This document shows positions 47,841 to 58,040 of a stretch of 64,000 bases of DNA, in pieces. Origin of the DNA: Luteibacter rhizovicinus (GTDB taxonomy: Bacteria; Pseudomonadota; Gammaproteobacteria; Xanthomonadales; Rhodanobacteraceae). Both the position numbers and the translations under genes were made by a program. The notes under the pieces were generated by a model, which was not told the DNA's origin, ran no database searches, and saw nothing but the letters and a program-made list of their open reading frames with translations. The stretch spans positions 434,001-498,000 of the forward strand of contig NZ_SMCS01000001.1 in the NCBI RefSeq assembly GCF_004342265.1. The letters run 5' to 3'. Every line of letters starts with the position of its first letter. Within the stretch, counting starts at the first letter, position 1.

Positions 47841-48758
47841 ATGTCCCGTCGAACCTTTCGCGACATCCACGGCATTCTGCTGCTCGATAAGCCGCTGGGC
47901 CTGAGTTCGAATCAGGCGTTGCAGGCGGCGCGGCGTCTGGTGGGCGCGGCCAAGGGTGGCCATACCGGCAGTCTCGATCCGCTCGCCACCGGTCTTTTGC
48001 CGCTCTGCTTCGGCGAGGCGACCAAGATCGCCGGCTGGCTGCTCGGTTCCCGCAAGGCCTACGAGGCCGAGGTGCGTCTGGGTATCACGACGACCACGGC
48101 CGACCTGGAAGGCGAGATCGTCCAGACCCGACCCGTGCCCGTTATGGACGACGCGACGCTGGAAGCGGCGCTGGCCCTTCTTCGTGGGCACATCGTTCAG
48201 GTTCCGCCCGCTTACTCGGCCATCAAGAAGGACGGCGTGCCGCTTTACGTGCTTGCCCGGCGCGGCGAGGAAGTGGACGTGCCGGCGCGCGAAGTCGATG
48301 TCTACCGGCTGGAGGTTATCGCCCGCGATGGCGATACCATCCGTCTTCACGTCGAGTGCGGTTCCGGCACCTATGTGCGCAGCCTTGCGGTCGATCTGGG
48401 CGAACACCTGGGGTGCGGTGCCCATCTGACGGAGCTTCGCCGGCTGTGGGTCGAGCCGTTCATGAAGCCGGAGATGGTCACGCTGGAGCAGCTGTCGGCC
48501 CTGGCGGAACAGTCTTCCGACGCGCCCGAAGCCTTTGTGCTGCCGGTTTCCGCCGGTCTGGACCATATTCCCCGGGTGGATCTGGACGCCGAGCAGACTC
48601 GTGTCATGGGGTTCGGGCAACCCATCCCGCTGGAGGGGACGACGTTGCGCGGACGCTGCACCGCCTGGGGAGCGGACGGACGATTGATGGCCCTGGCCGA
48701 GGTCTCGGACGAGGGTGTGCTCAGGGTGCTGAGGGGATTCAATCTCCCGACCGATTGA
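47841..48758 (+). CDS. truB: tRNA pseudouridine(55) synthase
   Basis: 305 residues. The catalytic Asp46 lies in GGHTGSLDPLATGLLPLC, with LLLDKPLGLSSNQALQ upstream and the PUA-like C-terminus. It modifies U55 in the T-loop of elongator and initiator tRNAs. ATG 47841 (MSRRTFRDIHGILLLDKP) has AGG close upstream and matches family length; ATG 47802 would add 13 residues. Confidence 0.95.
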   Translation: MSRRTFRDIHGILLLDKPLGLSSNQALQAARRLVGAAKGGHTGSLDPLATGLLPLCFGEATKIAGWLLGSRKAYEAEVRLGITTTTADLEGEIVQTRPVPVMDDATLEAALALLRGHIVQVPPAYSAIKKDGVPLYVLARRGEEVDVPAREVDVYRLEVIARDGDTIRLHVECGSGTYVRSLAVDLGEHLGCGAHLTELRRLWVEPFMKPEMVTLEQLSALAEQSSDAPEAFVLPVSAGLDHIPRVDLDAEQTRVMGFGQPIPLEGTTLRGRCTAWGADGRLMALAEVSDEGVLRVLRGFNLPTD

Positions 48759-48786
48759 GCGGACGTAACCTCCTGTCTTACCGGGC

Positions 48787-48816
48787 TTGTTGTCGCGGCT
48801 GTCACACAGCTACAAT
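48787..48816 (+). promoter_or_regulatory. Promoter of rpsO
   Basis: TTGTTG (48787-48792), an 18-base spacer and TACAAT (48811-48816). The predicted leader is about 100 bases long. Confidence 0.6.
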
Positions 48817-48847
48817 AGTGCGCTCGTTACCTGCTTTTCACTCTAAA

Positions 48848-48896
48848 GCGAAGCTTGCGCAACTTCAGCTATACGATGAGGTTGCGCAAGCTTCGC
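48848..48896 (+). promoter_or_regulatory. 16-bp hairpin in rpsO leader (possible S15 autoregulatory site)
   Basis: GCGAAGCTTGCGCAAC (48848-48863) pairs perfectly with GTTGCGCAAGCTTCGC (48881-48896) around a 17-base loop, ending 25 bases before the rpsO ATG. There is no T-run. S15 represses its own synthesis through leader structures in several bacteria, and those structures vary between lineages. Confidence 0.6.
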
Positions 48897-48921
48897 ATCC
48901 GCTTTTAAGGAATCGATACAC

Positions 48922-49191
48922 ATGGCGCTCACCCCCGAACAGACAGGCAAAATCATCGCAGACTTCGGTCGCGTACCCAATGACACCGGCTCCCCGGAAG
49001 TCCAGGTCGCCCTGTTGACTGCCAACATCGGGCATCTGCAGACCCACTTTGCAGAGCATAAGCAGGACAACCATTCGCGTCGTGGCCTGCTTAAGATGGT
49101 CAACACCCGTAAGAAGCTTCTTGCGTACCTGAAGAAAAACGACCTGGGTCGCTATCAGACCGTGATCGAACGCCTCGGCCTGCGCCGCTAA
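48922..49191 (+). CDS. rpsO: 30S ribosomal protein S15
   Basis: 89 residues: [71 protein letters not shown] is classic S15. Primary 16S rRNA binder. AAGGA precedes the ATG. It is followed by pnp after 24 bases, as in E. coli. Confidence 0.98.
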   Translation: MALTPEQTGKIIADFGRVPNDTGSPEVQVALLTANIGHLQTHFAEHKQDNHSRRGLLKMVNTRKKLLAYLKKNDLGRYQTVIERLGLRR

Positions 49192-49215
49192 GCAACAGAA
49201 CCGAGGAAATCTAAA

Positions 49216-51321
49216 GTGGCGAAAGTAACCAAGTCATTCCAGTACGGTAGTCACGAAGTCACACTGGAGACGGGCGAAATTGCCCGCCAGGCATCCGGTG
49301 CAGTGATGGTCAGCATGGGCGGCACTGTCGTCCTGGTCACAGTCGTCGCAGCGCCGAAGGCGCGCGAGGGTCAGGACTTCTTCCCGCTCACGGTCGACTA
49401 CCAGGAGAAGTTCTACTCCGCCGGTCGTATCCCGGGTGGCTTCTTCAAGCGTGAAGGCCGTCCGACCGAGAAGGAAACGCTCACCTCGCGTCTGATCGAT
49501 CGTCCGCTTCGCCCGCTGTTCCCGGAAGAGTTCCGTAACGAAATCCAGGTCATCGCGACGGTCATGTCGCTGAACCCGGAAGTCGACGGCGACATTCCGG
49601 CACTCCTCGGTGCCTCGGCCGCCATGGCTCTGGCCGGCGTCCCGTTCAAGGGCCCGATCGGCGCGAACCGCGTCGGTTACGCGGGCGGCCAGTACATCCT
49701 GAACCCGACCGCCACGCAGCTTAAGACCTCCGACCTCGACCTCGTCGTTGCCGGTACGTCCGGTGCCGTGCTGATGGTCGAGTCCGAAGCCAAGCTGCTC
49801 AGCGAAGACGTCATGCTCGGCGCGGTGATGTTCGGTCACCAGCAGATGCAGGCCGCGATCGACACGATCAACGCTTTCGTCGCCGAAGCTGGCCAGAAGA
49901 CCTTCAAGTGGGAAGCTCCGGTCGCCAAGACGGCGCTGTACGACGCGGTCAAGGCCGCTGTCGGCAACCGCTTCGTCGAAGCCTTCCAGATCCGCGACAA
50001 GCTGGCCCGTCGTGACGTTGTCGGCGCGCTGAAGACCGAGGTCAAGACGGCGATCGCCGCTCAGGCCGAAGCCAATGGCTGGACCGATGGCGACATCGGC
50101 GCGGCATTCGGCGAAGTCGAATACCGCACCCTGCGCGATGGCGTGCTGACCACCAAGGTCCGCATCGACGGTCGTAACCTCGACGACGTGCGTCCGATCA
50201 CCGTCCGCGTCGGCGTCCTGCCGCGCACGCACGGTTCGGCGCTGTTCACCCGCGGCGAAACGCAGGCGCTGGTCGTTGCCACGCTCGGTACCACGCGTGA
50301 CTCGCAGATCATCGACGCGCCGGAAGGCGAGTGGAAGGACACGTTCCTCTTCCATTACAACTTCCCCCCGTTCTCGGTCGGTGAAACCGGTCGCGTCGGT
50401 AGCCCGAAGCGTCGCGAAATCGGCCACGGCCGTCTCGCCAAGCGCGGCGTGCAGGCTGTGAAGCCGACGATCGAAGAATTCCCGTACGTCGTCCGCGTCG
50501 TCTCGGAAATCACCGAGTCGAACGGTTCCTCGTCGATGGCTTCGGTCTGCGGTTCGTCGCTGGCCATGATGGACGCGGGCGTTCCGCTGAAGTCGCCGGT
50601 CGCCGGTATCGCCATGGGTCTGGTCAAGGAAGGCAGCGATTTCGTCGTCCTGTCCGACATCCTCGGTGACGAAGATCACCTCGGCGACATGGACTTCAAG
50701 GTTGCCGGTACCGCTGATGGCGTTTCCGCGCTGCAGATGGACATCAAGATCGACGGCATCACCGAAGAGATCATGCGTACGGCGCTGGCCCAGGCCAAGC
50801 GCGGTCGCCTGCACATCCTCGGCGAAATGGCCAAGTGCATCACCGAAGCCCGCTCGGAAATGAGCGAATTCGCGCCGCGCCTGCTCACGATCAAGATCCA
50901 CCCGGACAAGATCCGCGAAGTGATCGGTAAGGGTGGCGCAACCATCCGTTCGATCACGGAAGAGACCGGCACCACGATCGACATCACGGACGACGGCAAC
51001 GTCGTTATCGCCTCGGTCAACCGCGAAGCCGCCGAAGCCGCGCGCAAGCGCATCGAGCAGATCGTGTCCGACGTCGAACCGGGTCGCATCTACGAAGGCA
51101 AGGTCGCCAAGCTGATGGACTTCGGTGCATTCGTGACGATCATGCCGGGCAAGGACGGTCTGGTACACGTGTCGCAGATCTCCAGCGAGCGCGTCGAGAA
51201 GGTTTCCGACAAGCTCAAGGAAGGCGACATCGTCAAGGTGAAGGTGCTGGAAGTCGACAAGCAGGGCCGTATCCGCCTGTCGATGAAGGCCGTCACCGAA
51301 GAAGAGAACGCCGCTAGCTGA
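49216..51321 (+). CDS. pnp: Polyribonucleotide nucleotidyltransferase
   Basis: 701 residues, GTG start. Two RNase PH-like domains ([22 protein letters not shown]; the catalytic [10 protein letters not shown] and [16 protein letters not shown]), an alpha-helical linker, KH ([20 protein letters not shown]) and S1 ([34 protein letters not shown]). A 3'-5' phosphorolytic exonuclease of the degradosome. The rpsO-pnp order is conserved and usually autoregulated through RNase III cleavage of the leader. Confidence 0.98.
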   Translation: MAKVTKSFQYGSHEVTLETGEIARQASGAVMVSMGGTVVLVTVVAAPKAREGQDFFPLTVDYQEKFYSAGRIPGGFFKREGRPTEKETLTSRLIDRPLRPLFPEEFRNEIQVIATVMSLNPEVDGDIPALLGASAAMALAGVPFKGPIGANRVGYAGGQYILNPTATQLKTSDLDLVVAGTSGAVLMVESEAKLLSEDVMLGAVMFGHQQMQAAIDTINAFVAEAGQKTFKWEAPVAKTALYDAVKAAVGNRFVEAFQIRDKLARRDVVGALKTEVKTAIAAQAEANGWTDGDIGAAFGEVEYRTLRDGVLTTKVRIDGRNLDDVRPITVRVGVLPRTHGSALFTRGETQALVVATLGTTRDSQIIDAPEGEWKDTFLFHYNFPPFSVGETGRVGSPKRREIGHGRLAKRGVQAVKPTIEEFPYVVRVVSEITESNGSSSMASVCGSSLAMMDAGVPLKSPVAGIAMGLVKEGSDFVVLSDILGDEDHLGDMDFKVAGTADGVSALQMDIKIDGITEEIMRTALAQAKRGRLHILGEMAKCITEARSEMSEFAPRLLTIKIHPDKIREVIGKGGATIRSITEETGTTIDITDDGNVVIASVNREAAEAARKRIEQIVSDVEPGRIYEGKVAKLMDFGAFVTIMPGKDGLVHVSQISSERVEKVSDKLKEGDIVKVKVLEVDKQGRIRLSMKAVTEEENAAS

Positions 51322-51345
51322 TCCCCCGCGATCATCCGGTAGCCC

Positions 51346-51384
51346 CGAAGCCCGGCATCGCAAGATGCCGGGCTTCGCGTTTTT
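51346..51384 (+). terminator. Intrinsic terminator after pnp
   Basis: CGAAGCCCGGCATC (51346-51359), loop GCAA, GATGCCGGGCTTCG (51364-51377), CG, T5. Confidence 0.88.
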
Positions 51385-51456
51385 ATGGAGTCTTGCGTGA
51401 TTGAGACGCAGGGGCCATGTAGGATCGGTGCAATGCAAAGGCAGTGGATACGTTAG

Positions 51457-52350
51457 ATGCCGGAAAAGGGTCACGATTTCATCGACCAGTACCAGAACTT
51501 CGTACGCGAGGGCTGGGACGCATGGTCGCGCCAGATGGAGCAGGGGCCGGGCGCCGAACTGCCCGGCAGTGAGGCCATGGGGCGCCTGTTCGGTGGGTTG
51601 GACGGCTACGGCGAGTGGCTGAAGTCGATGGCGGCGGGTGGCGACATGGGAGCGATGCCCATGGGCATCGGCGGAATTCCTCCCTTCGGTGCGCCGCTGA
51701 CGGGCGAATCGCCCGAGGTCATGACGCGCCGTTTCGAGGAGTGGTTGTCCACGGCGCGCGAGGCGCTGGGCATGCCCGGACTCGGTATCGGCCGCGAACA
51801 ACACGAAGAGCAGCAGGCACTGCTGCGGGCGGCGCTCGATTACGCCCAGCATTTCAGCCGTTACCAGGCGTTGCTCGGCCGCGTTCACGATCGTGCCGCC
51901 GAAGCGTTGAAGGCGCAGGGTGCCGTCGGTACGCCGACCGATCCGGAATCGCTGCGTGCCCTCTATGACCGTTGGGTCAATCTTGCCGAGCAGGCGTATG
52001 GCGAGGCCGCTCTTTCGGACGAATTCCGCGAGGTCTATGCCTCGGTGGTGAATGCGCAGATGCGCCTTCGCGTATTGCAGCAGCATCAGGTCGAGCGTCT
52101 GGCGGTGCAGCTCGGCATGCCGACACGCAAGGAAGTCGACAGTCTCGGCGAACGCCTGCAGGCCGTGCGTCGCGAACTTCGGCATATGACGGGTCTTGCG
52201 GCCGAGGTCGAATCGTTGCGCGCCGAAGTGAATGCCTTGCGCGGCGCGACGGCCGTTCCGGCGAAGAAAACAGCTTCCGCCACGAAAGCGGCGACGAAGA
52301 AAACCGTGTCGCCGACGAAACGGGCGACGACGAAGAAAACATCGCGATGA
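51457..52350 (+). CDS. phaE: Class III PHA synthase subunit PhaE
   Basis: 297 residues. The N-terminal FIDQYQNFVREGWDAWSRQM, Met/Gly/Pro-rich linker and helical AALDYAQHFSRYQALLGRVHDRAAEAL...YDRWVNLAEQAYGEAALSDEFREVYASVVNAQMRLR match PhaE, the non-catalytic partner of PhaC in class III synthases. The last ~35 residues are Lys/Thr/Ala-rich (AKKTASATKAATKKT), resembling histone H1-like tails. The stop overlaps phaC by ATGA. Confidence 0.9.
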   Translation: MPEKGHDFIDQYQNFVREGWDAWSRQMEQGPGAELPGSEAMGRLFGGLDGYGEWLKSMAAGGDMGAMPMGIGGIPPFGAPLTGESPEVMTRRFEEWLSTAREALGMPGLGIGREQHEEQQALLRAALDYAQHFSRYQALLGRVHDRAAEALKAQGAVGTPTDPESLRALYDRWVNLAEQAYGEAALSDEFREVYASVVNAQMRLRVLQQHQVERLAVQLGMPTRKEVDSLGERLQAVRRELRHMTGLAAEVESLRAEVNALRGATAVPAKKTASATKAATKKTVSPTKRATTKKTSR

Positions 52351-53414
52351 TGCAGAACCCGTTCAATATCGATCCGCAGCACGCGCGAGACGAAGTGGAA
52401 GCGTTTCGTCGCAAGCTCGAAGCGGGCATGGAAACCCTGCGTAACGTCGGACCGATCGAGCTCGGATCGACGCCGCGCGAGGCGGTGTATCGCGAAGACA
52501 AGCTGACGCTCTGGCACTTTGTCGGCGAGAAAAAGCCAACGGCCAAAGTGCCGATCCTGATCTGCTATGCGCTGGTGAATACGCCGTGGATGGTCGACCT
52601 TCAGGCCGATCGTTCCATGGTGCGCAATCTGCTGGAGCAGGGCGAGGACGTCTACCTTATCGACTGGGGTTATCCCGACGGTGCGGATCGCTGGCTAACC
52701 CTCGAAGACTATATAGACGGCTATCTGGATCGTTGTGTCGACACGGTTCGCCGTCGTCACGAACTCGATGCGATCAACCTGCTCGGCATCTGCCAGGGCG
52801 GCGTGTTCTCGCTTTGTTATACCGCGCTGCATGGCGATAAGGTGCGCAACCTCGTCACCATGGTGACGCCAGTGGACTTCCATACGCCGGACAATATGCT
52901 TTCGCACTGGACGCGAGGCGTGGACATCGATCTGTTCGTCGATACGGTAGGCAACGTGCCAGCCGACCTGATGAACTGGGCATACCTCACGCTTAAGCCC
53001 GTACGGTTGAACCAGCAGAAGTATGTCGGACTGGTCGATATCCTCGACAACCCGAAGGAAGTGGAAAATTTCCTGCGGATGGAAAAGTGGATTTTCGATT
53101 CGCCGGATCAGGCGGGCGAGGCGTTCCGCCAGTTCGCGAAAGAGTTCTTTCAGGAAAACCGCCTCATGCGTGGCGAGGCGAAGATCGGCGAACGTGTGGT
53201 CGATCTCGGTGCGATTCGCCAGCCGGTACTCAATATTTTCGCGGAGCAGGATCACCTCGTCCCGCCCGCCGCGTCGAAGCCGTTGGGCGATCTGGTCGGC
53301 AGCGACGATTACACGGCCATCGCGTTCAAGGGCGGCCATATCGGCATTTACGTATCCAGCCGCGCGCAGCGAGAGGTGCCGCCGGCGATCCACGAGTGGC
53401 TGGCCAAGCGCTGA
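52347..53414 (+). CDS. phaC: Class III poly(3-hydroxyalkanoate) synthase subunit PhaC
   Basis: 355 residues, the class III length. Lipase-like box with catalytic Cys149 (LLGICQGGVFSL), Asp in FAEQDHLVPP and His in FKGGHIGIYVSS. It polymerises hydroxyacyl-CoA into storage polyester on granules with PhaE. Starts ATG 52347/52350 overlap the phaE stop. No phaA or phaB is in the window, so monomer supply is encoded elsewhere. Confidence 0.95.
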   Translation: MMQNPFNIDPQHARDEVEAFRRKLEAGMETLRNVGPIELGSTPREAVYREDKLTLWHFVGEKKPTAKVPILICYALVNTPWMVDLQADRSMVRNLLEQGEDVYLIDWGYPDGADRWLTLEDYIDGYLDRCVDTVRRRHELDAINLLGICQGGVFSLCYTALHGDKVRNLVTMVTPVDFHTPDNMLSHWTRGVDIDLFVDTVGNVPADLMNWAYLTLKPVRLNQQKYVGLVDILDNPKEVENFLRMEKWIFDSPDQAGEAFRQFAKEFFQENRLMRGEAKIGERVVDLGAIRQPVLNIFAEQDHLVPPAASKPLGDLVGSDDYTAIAFKGGHIGIYVSSRAQREVPPAIHEWLAKR

Positions 53415-53426
53415 CCGATAACCTCC

Positions 53427-53564
53427 TGTGGGAGCGCGCCTGCGCGCGAAAGCCAACAGGGCGGGAAGGGATAGGCCTTAATTCGCAAGCCCGTTCTCCT
53501 GGCTGCGGATGCCACGCACGGGGTCGCCGCTCCGTTGGTTTTCGCGCGCAGGCGCGCTTCCACA
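53427..53564 (+). repeat. Dispersed TIR element, copy C
   Basis: 138 bases, TGTGGGAGCGCGCCTGCGCGCG at the left with the inverse at the right. The interior has GCCAACAGGGCG, CTGCGGATGCCACGCAC and GCCGCTCCGTTGG, as in copies D and E. It lies between phaC and mtnA. Confidence 0.85.
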
Positions 53565-53631
53565 GAGAGCTTGCGACGTCTCCCTCACAGAGGCTAGCGA
53601 CCGGGCCGCGCGATTGCGCGATAATGGCGCG

Positions 53632-54645
53632 ATGAACGCAAACGCTTCCCACGACACCATTCGCGCCGTGCAATGGCACGGCGATCGCCTCGCGCTGCTC
53701 GATCAGCGACGCCTTCCGGGCGAAGAAATCTGGTTCGACTGCCGAACCGCCGACGAGGTTACCGACGCTATTCGCGTGCTGGCCGTGCGCGGTGCACCGG
53801 CTATCGGTATCGCGGCGGCGTGGGGTGTGGTGCTCGCCGCGAAATCGGGTGTGCCGCTTGAGCCCATCCTGGCGACACTGCGCGCGGCCCGGCCTACGGC
53901 TGTGAATCTGATGTGGGCGCTGGATCGCATGCGCTCGCGCATCGATGCGGGCGCCGATGCCGACGCGCTTGAGCGCGAGGCCCAGGCTATCCAGGACGAA
54001 GACCTGGCGGCCAATCGCCTCATGGGCGAGCTCGGCGCCGCGCTGATCGAGCCGGGTTCCCACGTACTTACCCACTGCAACACCGGGTCGCTGGCCACGG
54101 CGGGCTACGGCACCGCATTGGGTGTCATTCGCGCGGGCGTCGAGGCTGGCCGCATCACGCAGGTCTATGCCGGGGAGACGCGTCCCTGGTTGCAGGGAGC
54201 GCGCCTGACGATGTGGGAACTGGTTCGCGACGGCATTCCCGCGAAGCTGGTCGCGGACTCGGCGGCATCGCATCTGATGAAGCATGGCGAAGTGAAATGG
54301 GTCATCGTGGGCGCCGATCGCATCGCGGCCAACGGCGACACCGCGAACAAGATCGGCACGTACCAGCTGGCTATCGCCGCGCGCCATCACGGCGTGAAGT
54401 TCATGGTCGTGGCACCGTCCACCACGGTCGATATGGCAACGGCGAACGGCGACGATATCGAGATCGAACTGCGCGAAGCGACCGAGCTGCTGTCGATAGG
54501 CGGCAAGCGCACCGTGATCGACGGCGCGGATGCATGGAATCCCGTGTTCGACGTGACGCCGGCCGACCTGATCGATGCCATCGTTACAGAGCGTGGCGTC
54601 ATCCTGCGCCCGGACGAATCCCAGATGCAGGCGGTCTTCGGCTGA
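53632..54645 (+). CDS. mtnA: S-methyl-5-thioribose-1-phosphate isomerase
   Basis: Methionine salvage enzyme, 337 residues, converting methylthioribose-1-P to methylthioribulose-1-[33 protein letters not shown] (catalytic Cys) and [19 protein letters not shown] (catalytic Asp) are visible. ATG 53632 starts the conserved [20 protein letters not shown]. The stop shares one base with the gtrA-like start. No other mtn genes are in the window. Confidence 0.96.
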   Translation: MNANASHDTIRAVQWHGDRLALLDQRRLPGEEIWFDCRTADEVTDAIRVLAVRGAPAIGIAAAWGVVLAAKSGVPLEPILATLRAARPTAVNLMWALDRMRSRIDAGADADALEREAQAIQDEDLAANRLMGELGAALIEPGSHVLTHCNTGSLATAGYGTALGVIRAGVEAGRITQVYAGETRPWLQGARLTMWELVRDGIPAKLVADSAASHLMKHGEVKWVIVGADRIAANGDTANKIGTYQLAIAARHHGVKFMVVAPSTTVDMATANGDDIEIELREATELLSIGGKRTVIDGADAWNPVFDVTPADLIDAIVTERGVILRPDESQMQAVFG

Positions 54646-55055
54646 TGCGCCTGGGCCGCGAGATCGTTCTTTTCGCCGTCGGCGGCGTGATCGGTTTCGT
54701 CGTCGACGCGGGTATCGCGCAGTCGCTGGTCGGCCTGGCTCACTGGAACGTCTACGCGGCGCGCGTCGTGTCCTTCCTTTCCGCCGCCACGGTGACGTGG
54801 TGGTGGAACAGTCGACATACGTTCAAAGGGCGCGACAGCGGCATCAGTCCTCGCGCCGAATGGCTGCACTGGATGGGATTGATGGCGGTCGGCGCGCTGT
54901 TCAATAACGGCGCTTACGTAGCCGTTCTGGAGCTGATTCCCAGCCTGAAGCCGTGGCCTGCGGTGGCTGTCGCGGTAGGGTCGCTGGCGGGCGCCGTGGC
55001 CAATTACGGGCTCGCCCGGACGCTGCTTTTCCGGAACGCCAAAACCGTCGCGTAA
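54645..55055 (+). CDS. GtrA-family membrane protein
   Basis: 136 residues with four predicted membrane helices: EIVLFAVGGVIGFVVDAGIAQSLV, VYAARVVSFLSAATVTWWWNSRHTF, a third around LMAVGALFNNGAYVAVLEL and a fourth PAVAVAVGSLAGAVANYGLARTLLF. The NSRHTF and N-Y-x-x-(A/S)R-x-x-(L/V)F ends are typical of GtrA/DPMS-like proteins, thought to flip lipid-linked sugars. The start overlaps the mtnA stop by one base, so the two are cotranscribed. Confidence 0.88.
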   Translation: MRLGREIVLFAVGGVIGFVVDAGIAQSLVGLAHWNVYAARVVSFLSAATVTWWWNSRHTFKGRDSGISPRAEWLHWMGLMAVGALFNNGAYVAVLELIPSLKPWPAVAVAVGSLAGAVANYGLARTLLFRNAKTVA

Positions 55056-55080
55056 CTCATTGTTTTTAAAGTACTAAAGA

Positions 55081-55110
55081 CTGTCATTTGCGACGTCTTT
55101 GTGGTACTAT
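55081..55110 (+). promoter_or_regulatory. Promoter of gyrA
   Basis: CTGTCA (55081-55086), an 18-base spacer, and an extended -10 TGGTACTAT with TACTAT at 55105-55110. Confidence 0.55.
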
Positions 55111-55194
55111 CGAACGCTTGCGTGGACCCGTCCGACAGATCACGCGATCCGCGTGGCCCGGGGGGTCATTCATGGACTTAAGGGAAGCCGATTG

Positions 55195-57813
55195 ATGGCA
55201 GAACTCGCCAAAGAAATCATCCGCGTCAACATCGAAGATGAGATGCGCCAGAGCTACCTCGACTACGCCATGAGCGTGATCGTGGGACGCGCACTACCCG
55301 ATGTGCGCGACGGTCTGAAGCCGGTGCATCGACGCGTATTGTTCGCGATGAGCGAGCTCGGCAACGCCTGGAACAAGCCGTACAAGAAATCGGCGCGCGT
55401 CGTCGGTGACGTCATCGGTAAATACCATCCACACGGCGACGCTTCCGTTTACGACACCATCGTCCGCATGGCCCAGCCGTTCTCGCTGCGCTACATGCTG
55501 GTCGACGGCCAGGGTAACTTCGGTTCGGTCGACGGCGACAACGCCGCTGCGATGCGATACACCGAGGTGCGCATGGCGCGCCTCACGCATGAGTTGATGG
55601 CGGATATCGACAAGGAAACCGTCGACTTCGGCCCCAACTACGACGAAAGCGAATACGAGCCGCTGGTGCTGCCCACCCGCGTGCCGACCCTGCTCGTCAA
55701 CGGTTCGTCCGGTATCGCCGTCGGCATGGCGACGAACATTCCGCCGCACAATATGACCGAGGTCATTAACGCCACGCTCGCGCTCATCGATGAGCCGACG
55801 CTGGGCATCGATGAACTGATGACCCATATCCCGGGTCCGGATTTCCCGACCGCCGGCATCATCAACGGTTCCTCGGGCATCATCGAAGCGTATCGCACGG
55901 GTCGCGGCCGCATTCTGGTCCGCGCGCGCGCCGAGATCGAAACCGAAGCCAATGGGCGCGAGACGATCATCGTCCACGAGCTTCCGTACCAGGTGAACAA
56001 GGCTCGCCTGATCGAAAAGATCGCCGAGCTGGTGAAGGAAAAGAAGCTCGAAGGCATCAGCGAGCTGCGCGACGAGTCCGACAAGGACGGTATGCGCGTC
56101 GTTATCGAGATCCGTCGCGATTCGATGGGCGACGTCGTACTGAACAACCTGTTCCAGCAGACCCAGTTGCAGGTCACCTTCGGCATCAACATGGTGGCGT
56201 TGCTCGACGGCCAGCCGCGTCTGCTGAACCTGAAGGACATCCTCACGGCGTTCATTCGCCATCGTCGCGAAGTGGTCACGCGTCGCACGATCTTCGAACT
56301 GCGCAAGGCACGTGCGCGTGCGCACATCCTCGAAGGCCTGACCGTCGCGCTCGCCAACATCGACGAGATGATCGAACTGATCAAGACCTCGGCATCGCCG
56401 GCGGAAGCGCGCGAGCGCATGACGCAGCGTCGCTGGGATCCGGGTCTGGTCAGTGCGTTGCTGTCGGCCACGGGCGCGGAATCGTCGCGTCCGGAAGAGA
56501 TGGATCCGCGTGACGGTCTGCATCCGGACGGCTATCAGCTTTCCGAGGTGCAGGCGCTCGAAATCCTCGCCATGCGCCTGCATCGCCTCACCGGTCTGGA
56601 ACAGGATCGTCTTTCCGACGAGTACCGCCAGATCCTCGAGACGATTCGCGGCCTGATCGACATCCTGGAGAATCCTTCGCGTCTGCTGGAAGTGATTCGC
56701 GAAGAGCTGGAACAGATCCGCACCGACTACGGCGATGCGCGTCGCACCGAGATCCAGCATTCGCAGGAAGATCTCAACGTACTCGACCTGATCGCGCCGG
56801 AAGACGTCGTGGTCACGCTGTCGCATACGGGTTACATCAAGCGTCAGCCGGCCAGCCTTTATCGCGCGCAGAAGCGTGGCGGCAAGGGTCGTTCGGCGTC
56901 GGCACTGAAGGACGAGGACGTCGTCGAACAGCTTTGGGTCGTGAATACGCACGACACGCTGCTCACGTTCACCAGCACGGGCCGTGTGTACTGGCTGAAG
57001 GTCTACCAGATGCCCGAAGCCGGTCCGGGCGCGCGCGGCAAGCCCATCGTCAACCTGTTGCCGCTGACCGAGGGCGAGAAGGTGCAGGCGGTGCTGCCGG
57101 TTCGCGAGTACACCGCGGATAGCTTCGTGTTCTTCGCGACGCGCCGCGGTACGGTGAAAAAGACGCCGCTGACGGAGTTCGCGTTCCAGCTGCAGAAGGG
57201 CAAGATCGCCATCAACCTCGACGAAGGCGATGCGCTGGTCAACGTCGCGCTGACCGACGGCAAGAGCGACGTGCTGCTGTTCGCATCGAACGGCAAATCG
57301 GTTCGCTTCGACGAAGACACCGTCCGTTCGATGGGCCGTACGGCCACCGGCGTGCGCGGTATGCGTCTGGGTGAGGATGCCGAGGTGGTCTCGTTGATCG
57401 TGGCCGCCGAGGGCGACATCCTCACGGCGACGGCACGCGGTTACGGCAAGCGCACAGTGCTCGAGGAATTCCCGAAGAAAGGTCGCGGCACGCAGGGCGT
57501 CAAGGCCATCCAGTGCTCCGAGCGCAACGGTAAGCTTGTCGCCGCGGCGCAGGTCAGCGAAACACAGGAAGTGATGCTGATTTCCGATCAGGGCACGCTG
57601 GTACGTACGCGTGTCGCCGAGATATCGCAGCTGGGCCGCAACACGCAGGGCGTGACGCTGATCCGTCTGCCGAAGGACGAGACGCTGGTAAGCGTCGTGC
57701 GTCTGGAAGCGGACGAGGAAGTCGAAGTCGACGTGGAAGTGGCTGGCGACGAAGGCACGGTCGACATGCCGCCGCAGGAAAGCGGTCCGGTGAACGACGA
57801 GCCCCAGGAATAA
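55195..57813 (+). CDS. gyrA: DNA gyrase subunit A (alanine at position 83)
   Basis: 872 residues. N-terminal [40 protein letters not shown], catalytic Tyr122 (AAAMRYTE), GyrA-box QRRGGKG equivalent (KRGGKGRS) and six C-terminal beta-pinwheel repeats, ending in an acidic tail. ATG 55195 gives numbering identical to E. coli GyrA. In the quinolone-determining region the sequence is [10 protein letters not shown]: Ala83-Ser84-Asp87, where E. coli has Ser83-Ala84. The longer frame upstream reads through the promoter and is not used. Confidence 0.97.
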   Translation: MAELAKEIIRVNIEDEMRQSYLDYAMSVIVGRALPDVRDGLKPVHRRVLFAMSELGNAWNKPYKKSARVVGDVIGKYHPHGDASVYDTIVRMAQPFSLRYMLVDGQGNFGSVDGDNAAAMRYTEVRMARLTHELMADIDKETVDFGPNYDESEYEPLVLPTRVPTLLVNGSSGIAVGMATNIPPHNMTEVINATLALIDEPTLGIDELMTHIPGPDFPTAGIINGSSGIIEAYRTGRGRILVRARAEIETEANGRETIIVHELPYQVNKARLIEKIAELVKEKKLEGISELRDESDKDGMRVVIEIRRDSMGDVVLNNLFQQTQLQVTFGINMVALLDGQPRLLNLKDILTAFIRHRREVVTRRTIFELRKARARAHILEGLTVALANIDEMIELIKTSASPAEARERMTQRRWDPGLVSALLSATGAESSRPEEMDPRDGLHPDGYQLSEVQALEILAMRLHRLTGLEQDRLSDEYRQILETIRGLIDILENPSRLLEVIREELEQIRTDYGDARRTEIQHSQEDLNVLDLIAPEDVVVTLSHTGYIKRQPASLYRAQKRGGKGRSASALKDEDVVEQLWVVNTHDTLLTFTSTGRVYWLKVYQMPEAGPGARGKPIVNLLPLTEGEKVQAVLPVREYTADSFVFFATRRGTVKKTPLTEFAFQLQKGKIAINLDEGDALVNVALTDGKSDVLLFASNGKSVRFDEDTVRSMGRTATGVRGMRLGEDAEVVSLIVAAEGDILTATARGYGKRTVLEEFPKKGRGTQGVKAIQCSERNGKLVAAAQVSETQEVMLISDQGTLVRTRVAEISQLGRNTQGVTLIRLPKDETLVSVVRLEADEEVEVDVEVAGDEGTVDMPPQESGPVNDEPQE

Positions 57814-57833
57814 CACGCGACACTGTGGGAGCG

Positions 57834-57871
57834 CGAAGGGCCCGGCATGCGAATGCCGGGCCCTTCGTTTT
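57834..57871 (+). terminator. Intrinsic terminator after gyrA
   Basis: CGAAGGGCCCGGCAT (57834-57848), loop GCGA, ATGCCGGGCCCTTCG (57853-57867), TTTT. The stem core is the same as in the pnp terminator. Confidence 0.85.
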
Positions 57872-57886
57872 GTGCGTACATTTTTT

Positions 57887-58025
57887 TGTAGGAGCTCGCT
57901 TGCGGGCGAAAGCCAACAGGGCGAGGAAGACGGATGCTCGCCTCCGCGAGCCCGATCTACGGGCTATGGATGTCACGCACATCTTCGCCGCTCCGTTGGC
58001 TTTCGCCCGCAAGCGGGCTCCTACA
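57887..58025 (+). repeat. Dispersed TIR element, copy D
   Basis: 139 bases, TGTAGGAGCTCGCTTGCGGGCG at the left and its near-inverse at the right; interior GCCAACAGGGCGAGGAAGAC and the hairpin GAGCCCGATCTACGGGCT. Nearly colinear with copy A read on the other strand. It lies between convergent gyrA and the peroxiredoxin gene. Confidence 0.87.
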
Positions 58026-58040
58026 GGGGGCGCAGCGCGA

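Noticed and set aside
49234-52185. ~980-codon open frame antisense to pnp and phaE
   Set aside because: Shadow of strongly biased codons on the other strand; it spans a terminator and two unrelated genes.
55294-57816. 840-codon open frame antisense to gyrA
   Set aside because: Same artefact; gyrA on the plus strand is unambiguous.
57897-58020. Short ORFs reading ...FARKRAPT in several places
   Set aside because: They arise from the dispersed repeat ends and recur wherever a copy lies, so they are not genes.
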